Origin: Gossypium raimondii
Taxonomy: Eukaryota > Streptophyta > Magnoliopsida > Malvales > Malvaceae
DNA length: 64,000 bases
Direction: 5' to 3'
Assembly (NCBI RefSeq): GCF_025698545.1
Contig: NC_068567.1
Span: 60,586,705 to 60,650,704 of the forward strand
The notes under the pieces were generated by a model. The model had not been told where the DNA came from, searched no databases, and saw only the letters and a program-made list of their open reading frames with translations. The position numbers were made by a program, and so were the translations under genes. Position 1 is the stretch's first letter; each line of letters begins with the position of its first letter. Positions 30,967-42,650 of the stretch are shown here, in pieces.

Positions 30967-32373
30967 TTTTGAGAGTCGAGTCTGGTGTTAAACGCGTGTT
31001 GTCAAAATTTTTAAAACTTCTTGTTCAATTTAATTTTTAATCGTGATCCTTGAATTTTGTTTTGAAAAATCATGCATCCGCATCCGGTTTTGAAATTAAT
31101 ATTTTTCTAACCTATTTTATTTTCGCGTTTTTTTCAGCTTTAAGTTTTATGGTTTTAGTTTGTTTTTTAGTAAAAATAAAAAGGTGTGTGAGTTTCTCCC
31201 CACACACCGTGCACTTGCATTCTTGCATAACATGAGCTCTCTACCCGGGCTCCGTCCGTTTAAGTGGAAGTAAACGCTACGCCTTCGTGAGTTAACTCGT
31301 CCCTCCGCACAGGCTAGTGAAATACTTCCGGGTTACATATGACTTATGCTTTCGTGAGTTAACTCGTCCCTCCGCATAGGCATAAGTAAATGTAATCCCT
31401 CGAATTGAACTCGCAAGCCCATGACAGGCGATAACCGAGGCTCCGTACTTACCTTAGTAGGTGACAGTATGGACAATTCGAGTACCTTTCTAGAACCAGA
31501 ACCACATGTAGTGAACCGTACGAGCCATCCAATTAGAGCCATGCCGAACCTCTGTCCGTTGAATAGTCACCAAAATAAGTACACGGGAGAAACGCCTCTT
31601 ACCTTTTATTTCTTTTACATTTACACTTATTTGCAAATGAATTGAGTCTATTTAATAAGTTAGGTCGGGTAGATTGTCTGATTAGTATGTGGGGTAGGTT
31701 TTTGTAAAGCATGCTGGGGCAAAAAAAGGAAATGTGGGTCCGTTCCACCAAATTGCATGATTGAATAGCTTAGTTTGTTAAATTTTCCATAGTCTTTATT
31801 GTTCTTTTTATATTGTGATCTCTAACCAAGGTTATTTGTTTTTCATTTTATTTTTCATCATGCATCGTAGACATCTCATTAGGAAGGTGTTGGTTAAATA
31901 TTGGTTGCCAAAAACGGGTTTCTGATGGAGGAGTCAATTACACGAGTAACCAAGAAAAATGTTGTAGTTCGAGATTGGTCTTTGAGAACCCAAAAAGCAA
32001 AAGGAGAAGGATATACCTCCGATCTTCCTGAGCATGCGACTTCGAATGCTTGACAGAATAACCTCGAAGACTTGACTAGGATCGGGAAACAATAGGACTA
32101 AAACAGTAGGGGCATTTTCATTGGCAAAATATTTTGTAATGGACTCTTTTGATTAATGAAACACCTAATTATGGGGCTATCTTGAAATCAACACCTATTT
32201 TTTGCATATTTAGGCATAAATAACATTCATTGGTCACTCATTCATCCATTTATTCATTGCGTGTGCATATCACCCCAACCAGTCACTGAGGCTAAAATCG
32301 CATAATCCACAGTGGCAGTACTACAAGGCTGGAATCACATCATCCTTACAGGACACGTCTAAGAACTAGAGCT
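30967..32373 (+). other. Untranslated leader of the Tat-type element
   Basis: It lies between PBS and gag. A phrase CTTCGTGAGTTAACTCG followed by TCCCTCCGCA occurs at about 31281 and again at about 31350, each containing the palindrome GAGTTAACTC. Such repeated hairpins may belong to RNA packaging, which is inference. No gene. Confidence 0.6.
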
Positions 32374-34207
32374 ATGGACACTGAACTTAACGAAAGAATC
32401 GAAAGGATGGAAAGGGTCCAAAGAGTTACAAGAGCAATTGGCCAAGTCACAACAAGAGGCAAGAGATATGATGGTGAGATCTCGAGAAGAATCACTCGAG
32501 CAAAGAGATCAAATGGCTAAAATGATGGAAATGATGACAGCTTTTGTAAAAGGAAATGGACCCACGCAGAGCCCTGATATCATGGAGCCCCAGTCAAGAG
32601 CTAATAATGATCAGGATCCATTCTATCCCCTATGATTTACTCCACATCACGCCCATACAATCTTGGAACAACGTCCTGCACCATCTGCTCATCTAGGGCA
32701 AGGAATGTTCGTATCGAACCCCAGGGCTAATCCAACAGATCTAATTGTTCCAGATCTGGACGATCCTATGGAAATAGCAAAGTTGGAAACTGATGATTAT
32801 GACGCTCAAGATAGGTACAAGATCCTAGAAGAAAGGCTTAAGGCAATAGAAGGTGCTGAAGTCTTCTCTGCTTTGAGTGCTAAAGAACTCAGTTTGGTGC
32901 CCGATCTGGTTCTACCCCCGAAATTCAAGGCACCAGATTTTGAAAAGAACGATGGGACGCGATGTCCAAAGGCACATCTCGTCATGTTTTGTCGGAAGAT
33001 GACTGGTTACGTGAATGAGGATAAATTGCTGATACACTGTTTTCAGGACAGTTTAGTTTGATCGGCTCTTCGATGGTATAATCAACTCAGCAGAGAGAGG
33101 ATCCGATCATGGAAGGACTTAGCATCAGCATTTTGTGAGCAATACAAGCATGTATCAGATATGGTGCCTGATCGACTAACTTTGCAAATGATGGAAAAGA
33201 AGCCGACAGAGACTTTTAGGCAATATGCACAGAGATGGAGGGATATCTCGGCTCAGGTGGAACCCCCGTTAACTGAGACGGAAATAACGGTCCTCTTTAT
33301 CAACACTCTAAAAGCGCCATTTTACGATAAGTTGGTAGGAAGCGCCACAAAACACTTTGCGGATATTGTAATATCTGGGGAGCTTATTGAAAACGCCGTC
33401 AAAAGTGGAAGAATAGAAGGTCCCGAGGGTTCGAAGAGGGCAATACCCATGAAGAAAAATGAGGCAGAAGCCCATATGATTGGAACCGATGGCCACTGTA
33501 CCCCCAATTCATACCCCGCCCAATCACGACCTCATTATCGCCCACCTTGAAACTTCTACTTTCCTCCTCAAGGTCCTTACTATCAAGCACCTCCGTCTTA
33601 CCCCGTTTATGCTATGAATAACCAAAGACCATTCACCTTGTTCCCACCAAACACCATGCCTACACAAAGTCAACTAAAAATGACCAAAGACCAGCAAGAC
33701 CCATTTCTGAAAAACCTCAATTCACCCCAATTCCTGTGCCATACGGAGAATTATACCTGAAACTATTGGAGAAGCAATTGATCACATTACATGGTACCCC
33801 TGAAGCCCCCATACCCAAAATGGTATGATCCTAATGCTAATTGCATGTATCACGCTGGAAATCAAGGGCATTCTACAGAAAACTGCATTGCCTTTAAAAG
33901 GAGGGTTCAAGATCTCATCGATGCTGGCATTTTGCGATTTGATGGCGTTAGTCATGTGGCTGGAAATCCTCTTCCTAACCATGCTGATGGGAATGCGAAT
34001 ACAGTAACAAATGAAGACGGGGGGCAAAACAATCAGCGAAGCGCTTTGGTTGAAAAGGGTCTTCAGAACATCAGTATAAATGTTGTTGACAACGAGGGTG
34101 GCACAATTGAGGATGTTGTAATGATACACCCTTGTCCCCCAAGATATATTTTGAACAATTGGACTACTATGGACCTCCTTGTAGTTTCTAAGTCCTCTCC
34201 AGAGTAA
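32374..34207 (+). pseudogene. gag remnant of the Tat-type element
   Basis: It begins at ATG 32374 with MDTELNERIERMERVQR. A 2-base loss near 32424 shifts frame into LAKSQQEARDMMVRSREES. Stops at 32633 and 33059 and at about 33547 interrupt the capsid part (QRWRDISAQVEPPL, LFINTLKAPFYDKL). Some look like single-base changes from TGG or GGA to TGA. A nucleic-acid-binding knuckle with spacing C-x2-H-x5-H-x4-C (CMYHAGNQGHSTENC) lies at about 33842-33886. Gag would package the element RNA. This copy cannot make a full protein. Confidence 0.88.
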
Positions 34208-34639
34208 TGCTCAATGTTAATTCTCCATTATTTTGTGTGTCCGTAAATAGTGGGATTCCTTTTGTAAGAGCTTATGTTTGCTCTTTATCATTTCAATGAA
34301 CATCAATGAAGATGCATTTTGTCATGGTCTTTTCATTTCTATTAGCTTCGTAATTATCTCATCTCTTCATATCATCTTCCTACATGTATTTTATATCATT
34401 CCATAACATTTTGTGTGTTGATCCCAGTACTTTGATGCTCCTCCATAGTTTTCTTTCCCATTCACCTTTCAGGTGCTCAGATATCCACCGCATGAACAAT
34501 CCAGTTACAAGTCCTGAAATCGATTTCGAGATGGCTATTTGTTTAGGAGAATTCAAAGTCGAGGAAGATGCTAAAAATGGTGACTCGCCTCCTGACTTAC
34601 TGAGAATGGTTGAACAAGAATAGAAACAAATTTTACCCC

Positions 34640-35928
34640 ATCAAGAATCTGTTGAGACAGTGAACTTGAGAAGTGAAAAAGAAACAAGAAGTGAAGATTG
34701 GGACTTCTATTTCAGAGAACACCAAACAGAATTTGATCGCCTTGCTCCATCAGTACAAAGATATATTTGCCTGGTCGTATCAGGACATGCCTGGGTTGAA
34801 TGAGGATGTGGTGGTTCATAAGCTCCCACTGAAACCAGAATGCAAACCCGTTCAACAGAAGTTGAGAAGGATGAGACTTGAAATTCTGCTAAAGATAAAA
34901 GAAGTCAAGAAACAATATGATGCTGGCTTCTTACAAGTCTCTAAATATTCGTAATGGGTAGCAAACATAGTCTCAGTACTGAAGAAATACGGCAAGATGG
35001 TTTCTCGGTTATAATCAGATAAAGATGGCTCTCGAAGATATGGAGAAAACTACATTCGTGACAATGTGGGGAACGTTTTACTGCAAAATGATGCCATTCG
35101 GATTGAAGAATGCTGGGGAAACATGATGAGTTCGGGAAAAGAGAAAGGGTGATTTACTACCTCAACAAAAAGTTCACAGAATATGAGCCCAAGCACCCGT
35201 CAATTGACAAATTCTGTTGTGCATTGGTCTAGGTAGTTCGAAGGCTCAGACAATACATGTTTTATCATACGACATGGCTAATTTCAAAGTTAGATCCATT
35301 AAAGTACTTGATGGAATCACCCGCACTCTCAAGGAGAATGACACAATGGCAGATCTTATTGTCTGAGTATGACATTGTATATGTAAGCCAAAAGTCGGTA
35401 AAGGGGAGCGCGATAGCTAACTTCTTGGCAAGTCGAGCAATGAAGGAATATGAGCCGTTGGAATTTGATTTTCCAGATGAAGACTTAATGTGCATTTCCG
35501 AAGGTGAATCATCAAAAGATCAATCATGGAAGATGAGTTTTGATGGTGTATCGAACGCATTGGGGCACGGGATAGGAGCAGTTTTAGTGTCACCGGAAGG
35601 AAATCATTACATGCTCACTGCCAGATTGAATTTCTTCTGTACTAATAACATAGCAAAATATGAAGCTTGCATCATGGGACTTCGTGCAGCCATTAAACGG
35701 AAAATAGAAACCTTAAAGGTGTATGGGGATTCAGTGTTAGTGATTTATCAAATTCGTGGAGATTGGGAAGTGAGAGATTCGAAATTAGTCAAGTATCGTG
35801 ATCTCGTGGCGGAATTGGTCAAAGAATTCAAAGAAGTGACTTTTCATTACTTCCCACGAGAAGAAAACCAATTGGCTAATGCCCTGGCCACATTGGCTTC
35901 AATGTTCAAAGCAAACAGGGAAACATAA
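34640..35928 (+). pseudogene. pol remnant: reverse transcriptase, RNase H and archaeal-type RNase H
   Basis: Order of recognisable parts: the RT entry segment (IFAWSYQDMPGL, at about 34767), then FYCKMMPFGLKNAG at about 35076. A deletion at about 35125 removes the catalytic YxDD region and joins to the RNase H part VIYYLNKKFTEYEPKHP at about 35148. From about 35540 the archaeal-type RNase H reads FDGVSNALGHGIGAVLVSPE, with later NNIAKYEACIMGL (Glu) and VYGDSVLVI (Asp). No protease is visible between gag and RT. Stops occur at 34621, 34952 and 35230. Confidence 0.85.
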
Positions 35929-35931
35929 ATA

Positions 35932-37252
35932 ATGCCTCTCCAAATGAGCATATATGAGGTCCCCGCACACTGTTTTATCATTGGGAAGGAGTCAGATGGA
36001 CGATCATGGTTCCATGATATCTTGGAGTACATCAAGAATCAAAGGTACCCCGAGCAGGCAAACGAGAATGACAAAAGAACAATCAGAAGAATGGCGATTG
36101 AATTTGTTCTTGACGGGGATATTCTATACAAAATGGGAAAAGATCAAGTGCTCCTGAGGTGCGTGGATGCTGTTGAAGCTAGAAAGATACTTGTGGAGGT
36201 TCATGAAGGAATTTGCGGAACGCATGCTAGCGGTTTCACCATGGCCAGGCAAATTATGAGACTTGGTTATTTTTGGCTGACGATGGAAAGGGATTGCATT
36301 GGTTACGCACGAAAGTGCCACAAATGTCAAATTTATGGCGATAAAATTCATGCAGCTCCGTCGCCGCTTCATGTCATGACTTCTCCATGACCTTTTTCTA
36401 TGTGGGGCATGGATGTTATAGGGCTAATTTCCCCGAAAGCTTCCAATGGGCATCGATTCATATTTGTGGTTATAGACTACTTCACAAAATGGGTAGAAGC
36501 CACTTCGTTTGCTAATGTGACAAAGGCTGCAGTCTGTAGGTTCTTAAAAAAGGAGATTATATGTCGATATGGTGCACTGAAAGAATCATTTCGAGATAAT
36601 GCTTTAAATTTGAACAACAAGATGATGAAAGAAGTATGTGAGCAATTCGGATAAAGCATCATAATTCTTCACATTACTGCTTAAAGATGAGCGGAGCGAT
36701 GAAGCCGCTAATAAGAACATTAAGAGGATTATTGGGAAGATGACTGAGACGTATAAAGACTGGCATGAGAAGTTACCATTCGCTTTGTACGTATATCGCA
36801 CCTCGGTACGGACGTCTACGGGGGCAACTCCTTTTTCTCTGGTCTACTGGATGGAAGTCGTTCTGCCTATCGAAGTAGAGATCCCATCCCTGCGCGTCTT
36901 AATGGAGACAAGATTAGAAGAATCAGAGTGGGTTCGAGCTCGATATGATCAGCTAAACCTTATTGAAGGGAAACGCTTGAAGGCAATTTGTCATTGACAG
37001 ATGTATCAGAAAAGAATGATCACGTCCCATGATAAAAAGGTGCGGCCAAGAGAATTTCGTGAAGGGGAGCTTGTTTTAAGAAAGATCCTCCCGATACAAA
37101 AGGACTTTCGAGGAAAATGGTCACCAAATTGGGAAGGGCCATACGTTGTAAAAAAGGCATTCTCAGGAGGGGCTCTGATTCTCACTGAGATGGACGGGAA
37201 AGAATTACCTAATCCAGTGAACTCAGATGCTGTGAAGAAATATTATGCTTAA
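35932..37252 (+). pseudogene. pol remnant: integrase
   Basis: The N-terminal HHCC zinc-binding part is visible in HEGICGTHASGF and ARKCHKCQ (about 36200-36340). The core starts with WGMDVIGLISP (first catalytic Asp, about 36411). The second Asp lies in FRDNALN at about 36593, where the family has DNG. The third acidic residue fits SDEAANKNIKRI at about 36693. Stops at 36388, 36652 and 36995 and a shift near 36655-36690 break it. The end carries the Tat-type KWSPNWEGPYVV sequence to YYA. No chromodomain follows. Confidence 0.88.
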
Positions 37253-38203
37253 AAAAACAAAAAAAAAACAGTCAAAACAAAAAACAAAAAAAAACAAAAA
37301 ACAAAAAAGGAAAAAACAAAAAAAAAGAAAAAATCAAGATGAAAACCCGAAAAGGGCGTCTTGATGAACAAAAAAGATTAGGATGAAAACCCAAAAGGGC
37401 GTCCTAACAAAGTGGGCTTGGGCTTAAAGGAGCAAAGTGACTTGAACGGGGAGTTGAATGACGAAGTCGTAATATTTGAAGCATTCTCAGAAGCTCGAAA
37501 TCTTCTACACAAGAAGCCGTGCTCGAAAGGATCCAGGATGAAGAAATGCAGAGAAGTTCATGCATTGGATATCTAGAGCATTTCTGGCCATTGAATTCGC
37601 TTTCTTTTCTTTATGACGATTCATTTGTTAAACTTTCCTTGTAAATTTTTTGTTTGTTACTTTTGAAAAAAAAATGAATGTGAAGTCTTTCATGCCTATT
37701 TTGTCTTTTTATGCATCTCATTTTGGATTCATTTAAATGATAAATAGCAAGATGACATACTCTAAACAAAAGGAATGTTGAGCATTACCTGGATGAGAAT
37801 TTGATAAATACAAGGACCCTGAAGCAAGAACAAAGTTCAACGAGGGGGCAAGAGGGTGATATACGAGGAAATGTTGATCACTTAACAAACTTGGAGATGG
37901 GCACAAAACCTGAGAGAAAGTCAAGAATTGAGGAAATGAATGCGGATCCTCACGAAAATCATAAGTGGGGCACGTGATAAACAGCCCAGGGTGCATGACA
38001 TGATCATTTAGACACAAAAGCATTTAAGACAAACATGTGCATATCATAATAACATCATACATGACATATACAAGTATACCAGTAGAGCAAGGAATACTGG
38101 GAGAAAGTCGCATGAATTAATGAAGAAGAAGGCTTTTAGTTTCACAGTTTTTTACGAAACCTGTTTCTTTCAAGAAATATTTTTCAATTTCTGTTTTCAA
38201 AAA
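37253..38203 (+). other. 3' untranslated part of the Tat-type element
   Basis: A-rich tract 37252-37335, then two similar hairpin-forming phrases, GATGAAAACCCGAAAAGGGC at 37339 and GATGAAAACCCAAAAGGGCG at 37382, each closed by short flanking complements (CAAGA..TCTTG and AGGA..TCCT). No gene after 37252. Confidence 0.6.
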
Positions 38204-38925
38204 TCAACTCATATTGCGAGAAGTGAGTTGAGCCTCGGGTCGCACACTGAGGTATTTTAAATTTATGTTTTTCTAAAAATCAACTCATATTGCGAGAAGT
38301 GAGTTGAGCCTCGGGTCGCACGCTGAGGTATTTCTTTTAATTTTCTATTTTTCAAAAAAAAATCAACTCATATTACAGAGATGAGTTGAGCCTCGGGTCA
38401 CGCTGAGGTATTTCTTTTAAATTTCTATTTTTTTTCAAAAAATCAACTCATATTGCGAGAGGTGAGTTGAGCCTCGAACCATGCCGAGGTATTTCTTTTA
38501 AATTTCTATTTTTTCAAAAAAATCAACTCATATTGCGAGAGGTGAGTTGAGCCTCGGGTCACGCTGAGGTATTTCTTTTAAATCTCTGTTTTTCAGAAAA
38601 AAATCAACTCATATTGCGAGAAGTGAGTTGAGCCTCGGGTCGCACGCTGAGGTATTTCTTTTAAATTTCTGTTTTTTCAAAAAAAATCAACTCATATTGC
38701 GAGAAGTGAGTTGAGCCTCGGGTCGCACGCTGAGGTATTTCGTTTAAATTCCTGTTTTTAAAAAAAAATCAACTCATAATGCGAGAGGTGAGTTGTATGA
38801 GTTGAGTATCGGGTCACATGTCGAGGTATTTTCTTTTAAATTTCTGTTTTTCAAAAAAATCAACTCATATTGCGAGAAGTGAGTTGAGCCTCAGGCCACA
38901 CGCTTGAAGTATTTTCGATTTCTAT
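38204..38925 (+). repeat. Nine-unit tandem array of two-hairpin repeats
   Basis: Units start at 38204, 38280, 38363, 38443, 38523, 38604, 38687, 38769 and 38860, with a period of about 76-91 bases. Each has TCAACTCA, a 12-base loop region (ATTGCGAGAAG-like) and TGAGTTGA, followed by CCTCGGGTCGCACGCTGAGG, so each can form two stem-loops. It lies between integrase and the 3' LTR. Such arrays are known in the untranslated part of large Tat/Ogre elements; role unknown. Confidence 0.93.
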
Positions 38926-39006
38926 TTTCAAATAAAAGAAAATTTTGGACAATCGAACAAAATTCAAGCTTTTAAGTCTTTGCTCATCCTGTTTCACAAA
39001 TGATGA

Positions 39007-39016
39007 GCAAAGAGGG
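39007..39016 (+). other. Polypurine tract of the Tat-type element
   Basis: GCAAAGAGGG immediately before the 3' LTR, in the position of the plus-strand primer. Confidence 0.6.
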
Positions 39017-39019
39017 CAT

Positions 39020-41671
39020 TATAATCACCGAATTTTGTCCGGCTCGATTTCGTCTTTTTAAAAAATACAAAAAATACAAAAATAAAAAATTATATTTTGA
39101 CCCCTAAACTTTTTGAAATTGCATTTTCACCCCTAAACTTTACTAAAATTACATTTTGCCCATCAACTTCTTGAAATTATATTTTGACCCTAAATTTTCT
39201 CAAAATTATGCTTGGCCCCAAAAGTTTTGCTACATTTCGATCTGGTCCCTCTGGCAGACAGTAGCGATTTGACTTTGCCTTAGTGATTTTCGAATAGTTG
39301 GCCAGTGCATGGCCTCCCTCTCATTGCTACACGAAAACAAAGAGAAAGAAGACAAAATCAAGAGATTAAAAAGACAATGAAAAGAGAGAGGAGGGGATAG
39401 CAATCAAAAAAATTCAAAGCCAAAAGAAAATAAGCAAAGAAATTCCAAAAAAAAGCTCTCAATCCGCCGATTGCCTCCACCGCCACCACGTCCGTCGCGC
39501 CACCACCATTGTCATCTCACCGTCGAGTCCTAAACGCAAAAACAAAAACAAAAAGCAAGCAAAAAAAAACAACGAGAGAAACCAAAAATCAAGCAATGAC
39601 GAGTAAAGCCCTCACCACCGCCGCTGACCATCGCCATCGTCGTCTTCCCTTTCCTCCGCCGACTCCTACAACACAATCAACCAACACAACAAGCAAGGAG
39701 AAGATAAAAGTGCGATAAATAAAAAGAAAAACAAGAACCCAAAGGAAAAGAGAGAAAAAAAAGAGAAAAGAAAGAAAAGAGGAAGAGAAGGGAGGCGCGC
39801 GACCACGCACCACCGGGCGAAGGAGTGTCGTTGACGGCGCAAAAGGGCTAGGATTCGACCGAGGAAGAAGAAGAAAAAGAAAAAAAAGGAAGAAAAAGAG
39901 AGAAGAAAAAGAGAAAGAAAAAAGAAAAAAAAATAAAAAGCTAACAGTCGGGTCAAACCGACCCGACCCGAAATTGGACCCGACCCAGCAGTCCAACACC
40001 GACCCCCCAGCAACCCAGCAGCAGTAGGCCCATTCCCAGTGGCCCAAAACAGCAACCAGCAAAAAAAAAGCAAGCAGCAGCAGAAAAAAAGGCCAGCAAG
40101 CCTGTCCAAGCCCAACAAGCCTGACCCAGTCCAGCAAGCCCAGAACAGCAGCCCCAACAGTGCCAGCAGACCCAGGCCCGTTCCAGCAGTAGGCCAGCAT
40201 CCAGCCCAGCTCCCAGCGGCCCGATCTGCAGAAAAGAAAAAGAAAAAAGAGAAAAGGCCCATTTTCAAGCCCATAACTTTGGGCTTTTGGTAATTTTTTT
40301 AACCCATGTTAATTTAGTTAATTTATTTAAATATTGTCTTATTGTAATTAAATTAGCATTTTTAAAAATAGTTTTTTTAGAAACATTATTATGTGTAATT
40401 TTATTTGTATTTTTTTAAAATATAAAAAAATTATTTTAATGCATAAGGCAACGAACCGATTTAATATCGAGCCGTTGATTTCATCGCTATGTTGGGTGAA
40501 TATCGATGGCTCGTGTTAAATATGGGACGCCCTTCTAACAATCGAAAATATTCGAAATTCCTCGTATTTTAATAAAATTCTCGTGTTTTATTAGAATCCC
40601 GATTAAATATTAAATTGAATCAGTTTGACACTAATTCGACGATTTCATCGCCATGTCGGGGTGAATATCATCGATTCGTGTTAAATACGGTATTAAAAAG
40701 AATCGTGTTTCAAAAATTTTCATGTCTTCAAAATTTCTCGTGTTTCAAAATAATAATAATAAATTTTCTCGTGTTTCAAAAATATATGTTCGTGTTTCTT
40801 TTTTAAAAAAAAAATTAATTTTCCGTGTTTTCAAAAATTCCCTTGTTTGAAAAATGTTCGTGTTTTCGTGTTTTCAAAAAAATAATTTCTCGTGTTTCAA
40901 AAAAAAACTTTTGCGAATATTTCTTTTGATGTTATCGTGTTTTCAAAAAAAAATTCCCGTGTTTGAAAAATTTTCATGTTTCCGTGTTTTAAAAAAAAAT
41001 TCGTGTTTCAAAAATTTTCGTGTTTTCAAAAAAATTGACCGTGTTTCATAAATTTTCGTGTTTCAAAAAATCCTCGTGTTTCGTATTTTATCAAAAAATT
41101 TATGTTTTCAAAAAAATTTTGTGTTTTAAAAATTTTCGTGTTTCAAAAAGAAAATTCGTGTTTCCTAAAAAAATCTCGTGTTTCAAAATTTTTGTTTTTT
41201 TTTAAAAAGAGTTTCGCGTTTCTAAAATGCTTGTATTTTAAAAAAATTTTGTGTTTTCAAAAAAAAAAGGAAAAGTTGTTGTGCTTTAAAATTTTCGGGC
41301 TTTAATCGGATCACGACTAATATTAAATTGAACTCGTATTTTTGAAAATGAAGACAACACGCGTTTAACGAGATACCAGTTTTGGGCGTCGCGAGGGTGC
41401 TAATACCTTCCTCGCGCGTAACCGACTCCCGAACCCTAATTTTCTCTGAATTTTCACGCAGACCTAAAATTTCCTCTTTTTAGAAAAGCTTAAAAATAAA
41501 GTTTTCTAAAAAAGGAGAATTTTGTAAGTGTCCGATCACACCTAGATTGGCCAATGCTCAAATAATTTTGTAAGGTGGCGACTCCTTTTTCAAATAAAAT
41601 CGAGATTCGGTTTTTAAGTTTTCAATAATTACTTCAACTAGCGCCCGATGCTCAATTTTTAGGTCGCTACA
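39020..41671 (+). repeat. 3' LTR of the Tat-type element, 2652 bp
   Basis: It starts TATAATCACCGAATTTTG (the usual TG is mutated to TA) and ends GGTCGCTACA. It matches the 5' LTR along its whole length but is 286 bp longer, mainly through extra units in the CGTGTTTCAAAA array at 40690-41010. Small losses of one or two bases, and a poorly matching patch near 39255-39300, show independent decay since insertion. Confidence 0.92.
40690..41290 (+). repeat. Degenerate short-unit array in the 3' LTR
   Basis: Many variants of CGTGTTTCAAAAATTTT in loose tandem order. The 5' LTR has the same array at about 30290-30560 with roughly half the units. Confidence 0.85.
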
Positions 41672-41676
41672 CAAGG

Positions 41677-42650
41677 AATGACCAACACCTGTTAATGGCT
41701 TGACGAGGTGTCGCTCTCAATGAAGTGTTGATTGGCACAATATCCTCTAAAAGAAGGCTATAAAAATGGAGTTCAAGTAATTGAAGGATTTGTTCTCAGT
41801 TCTCTACTTTATACCACGACCACATGCGCACATGACACATCGATGATACATCCAAACCTCCCATGCAAATCCTCTATTGGTACATTTCTTTTTAAATTTA
41901 TCTTTACTATCTTAATTAATTTAATGTCAATTTTGATAAAATATTTTCGTATAAAGATTTATTTCAAAAGAGGATATTATTATGAGATTATTTTCTAATT
42001 TTTATATATTTTATTTAAACTAGAAATAAATTAAAATTGATGAAATTTAAACAAGATCTCTAAATCCTTAATTTTATCATTTTAATCCATTCAAATTCAA
42101 ATTTTATTATGTGTAGATTATATATATATATTCTCGTAATAATATACTTAACTTTGTAAAAAATCAAGATTTTAAATCATTTCTCAACCGAGTTGAAATT
42201 AGTTGATGAGTGACGTTAGATTAATAGTTGATTTCTTTTAAAATTATAGAAGAATTATAAAATGTGTTTCTATTTATTTAATTAATAAAAATTATTTAGT
42301 TACATATTTAAAAAATTTAATGATCAGAACATTACCTGTACTTTTTGGTAAAATTACCTTTTAGGTCCTTATATATAGGGATAAATCAGATTAATCCTTT
42401 AATTATTAAATGGATAGATTTAATCATCATACTATTAAAAGGATATAAATAAAATTAAATTTTCACAAAATTAACATTTACTATTTAAAAATTACAACAT
42501 TTATTTTATTAATCTGTAGTCTTACCCCCAAACAAACCAAACTCATTTAAAATTTTCACAAATTTTATCACTGAACCGACCCACGTACCTGCATGGTCCA
42601 ATTTACTTACAATTTAGCACAATAAAATTTTGCAACATAAACTAAAGAGA
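41677..42650. other. Intergenic between retrotransposon and UGT84B-like gene
   Basis: AT-rich and no gene. 42340-42480 has the TTAGGTCCTTATATATAGGG-type phrase common in decayed elements. The last 100 bases are the 3' flank of the UGT gene. Confidence 0.5.

Larger units (their letters stand above)
28580..41671 (+). mobile_element. Tat/Ogre-lineage Ty3/Gypsy retrotransposon, 13.1 kb, defective
   Basis: Two LTRs (28580-30945 and 39020-41671) enclose gag, reverse transcriptase, RNase H, an extra archaeal-type RNase H and integrase in the plus direction. An exact 5-bp target duplication CAAGG lies at 28575-28579 and 41672-41676. The extra RNase H between the native RNase H and integrase, a very long LTR and the PBS TGGCGACTCC are marks of the Tat/Ogre branch. 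Every reading frame has stops or frameshifts, protease is missing and the centre of reverse transcriptase is deleted, so it cannot move on its own. It separates the UGT84A pair from the UGT84B-like gene. Confidence 0.95.

Noticed and set aside
37255-37335. A-rich tract as a processed-pseudogene poly(A) tail
   Set aside because: It lies inside the retrotransposon between integrase and 3' LTR and contains regular CAAAAA interruptions, so it is element sequence.
38204-38925. CRISPR-like array
   Set aside because: Direct repeats make up most of the unit and the spacers are near-identical; this is a plant retrotransposon tandem repeat.
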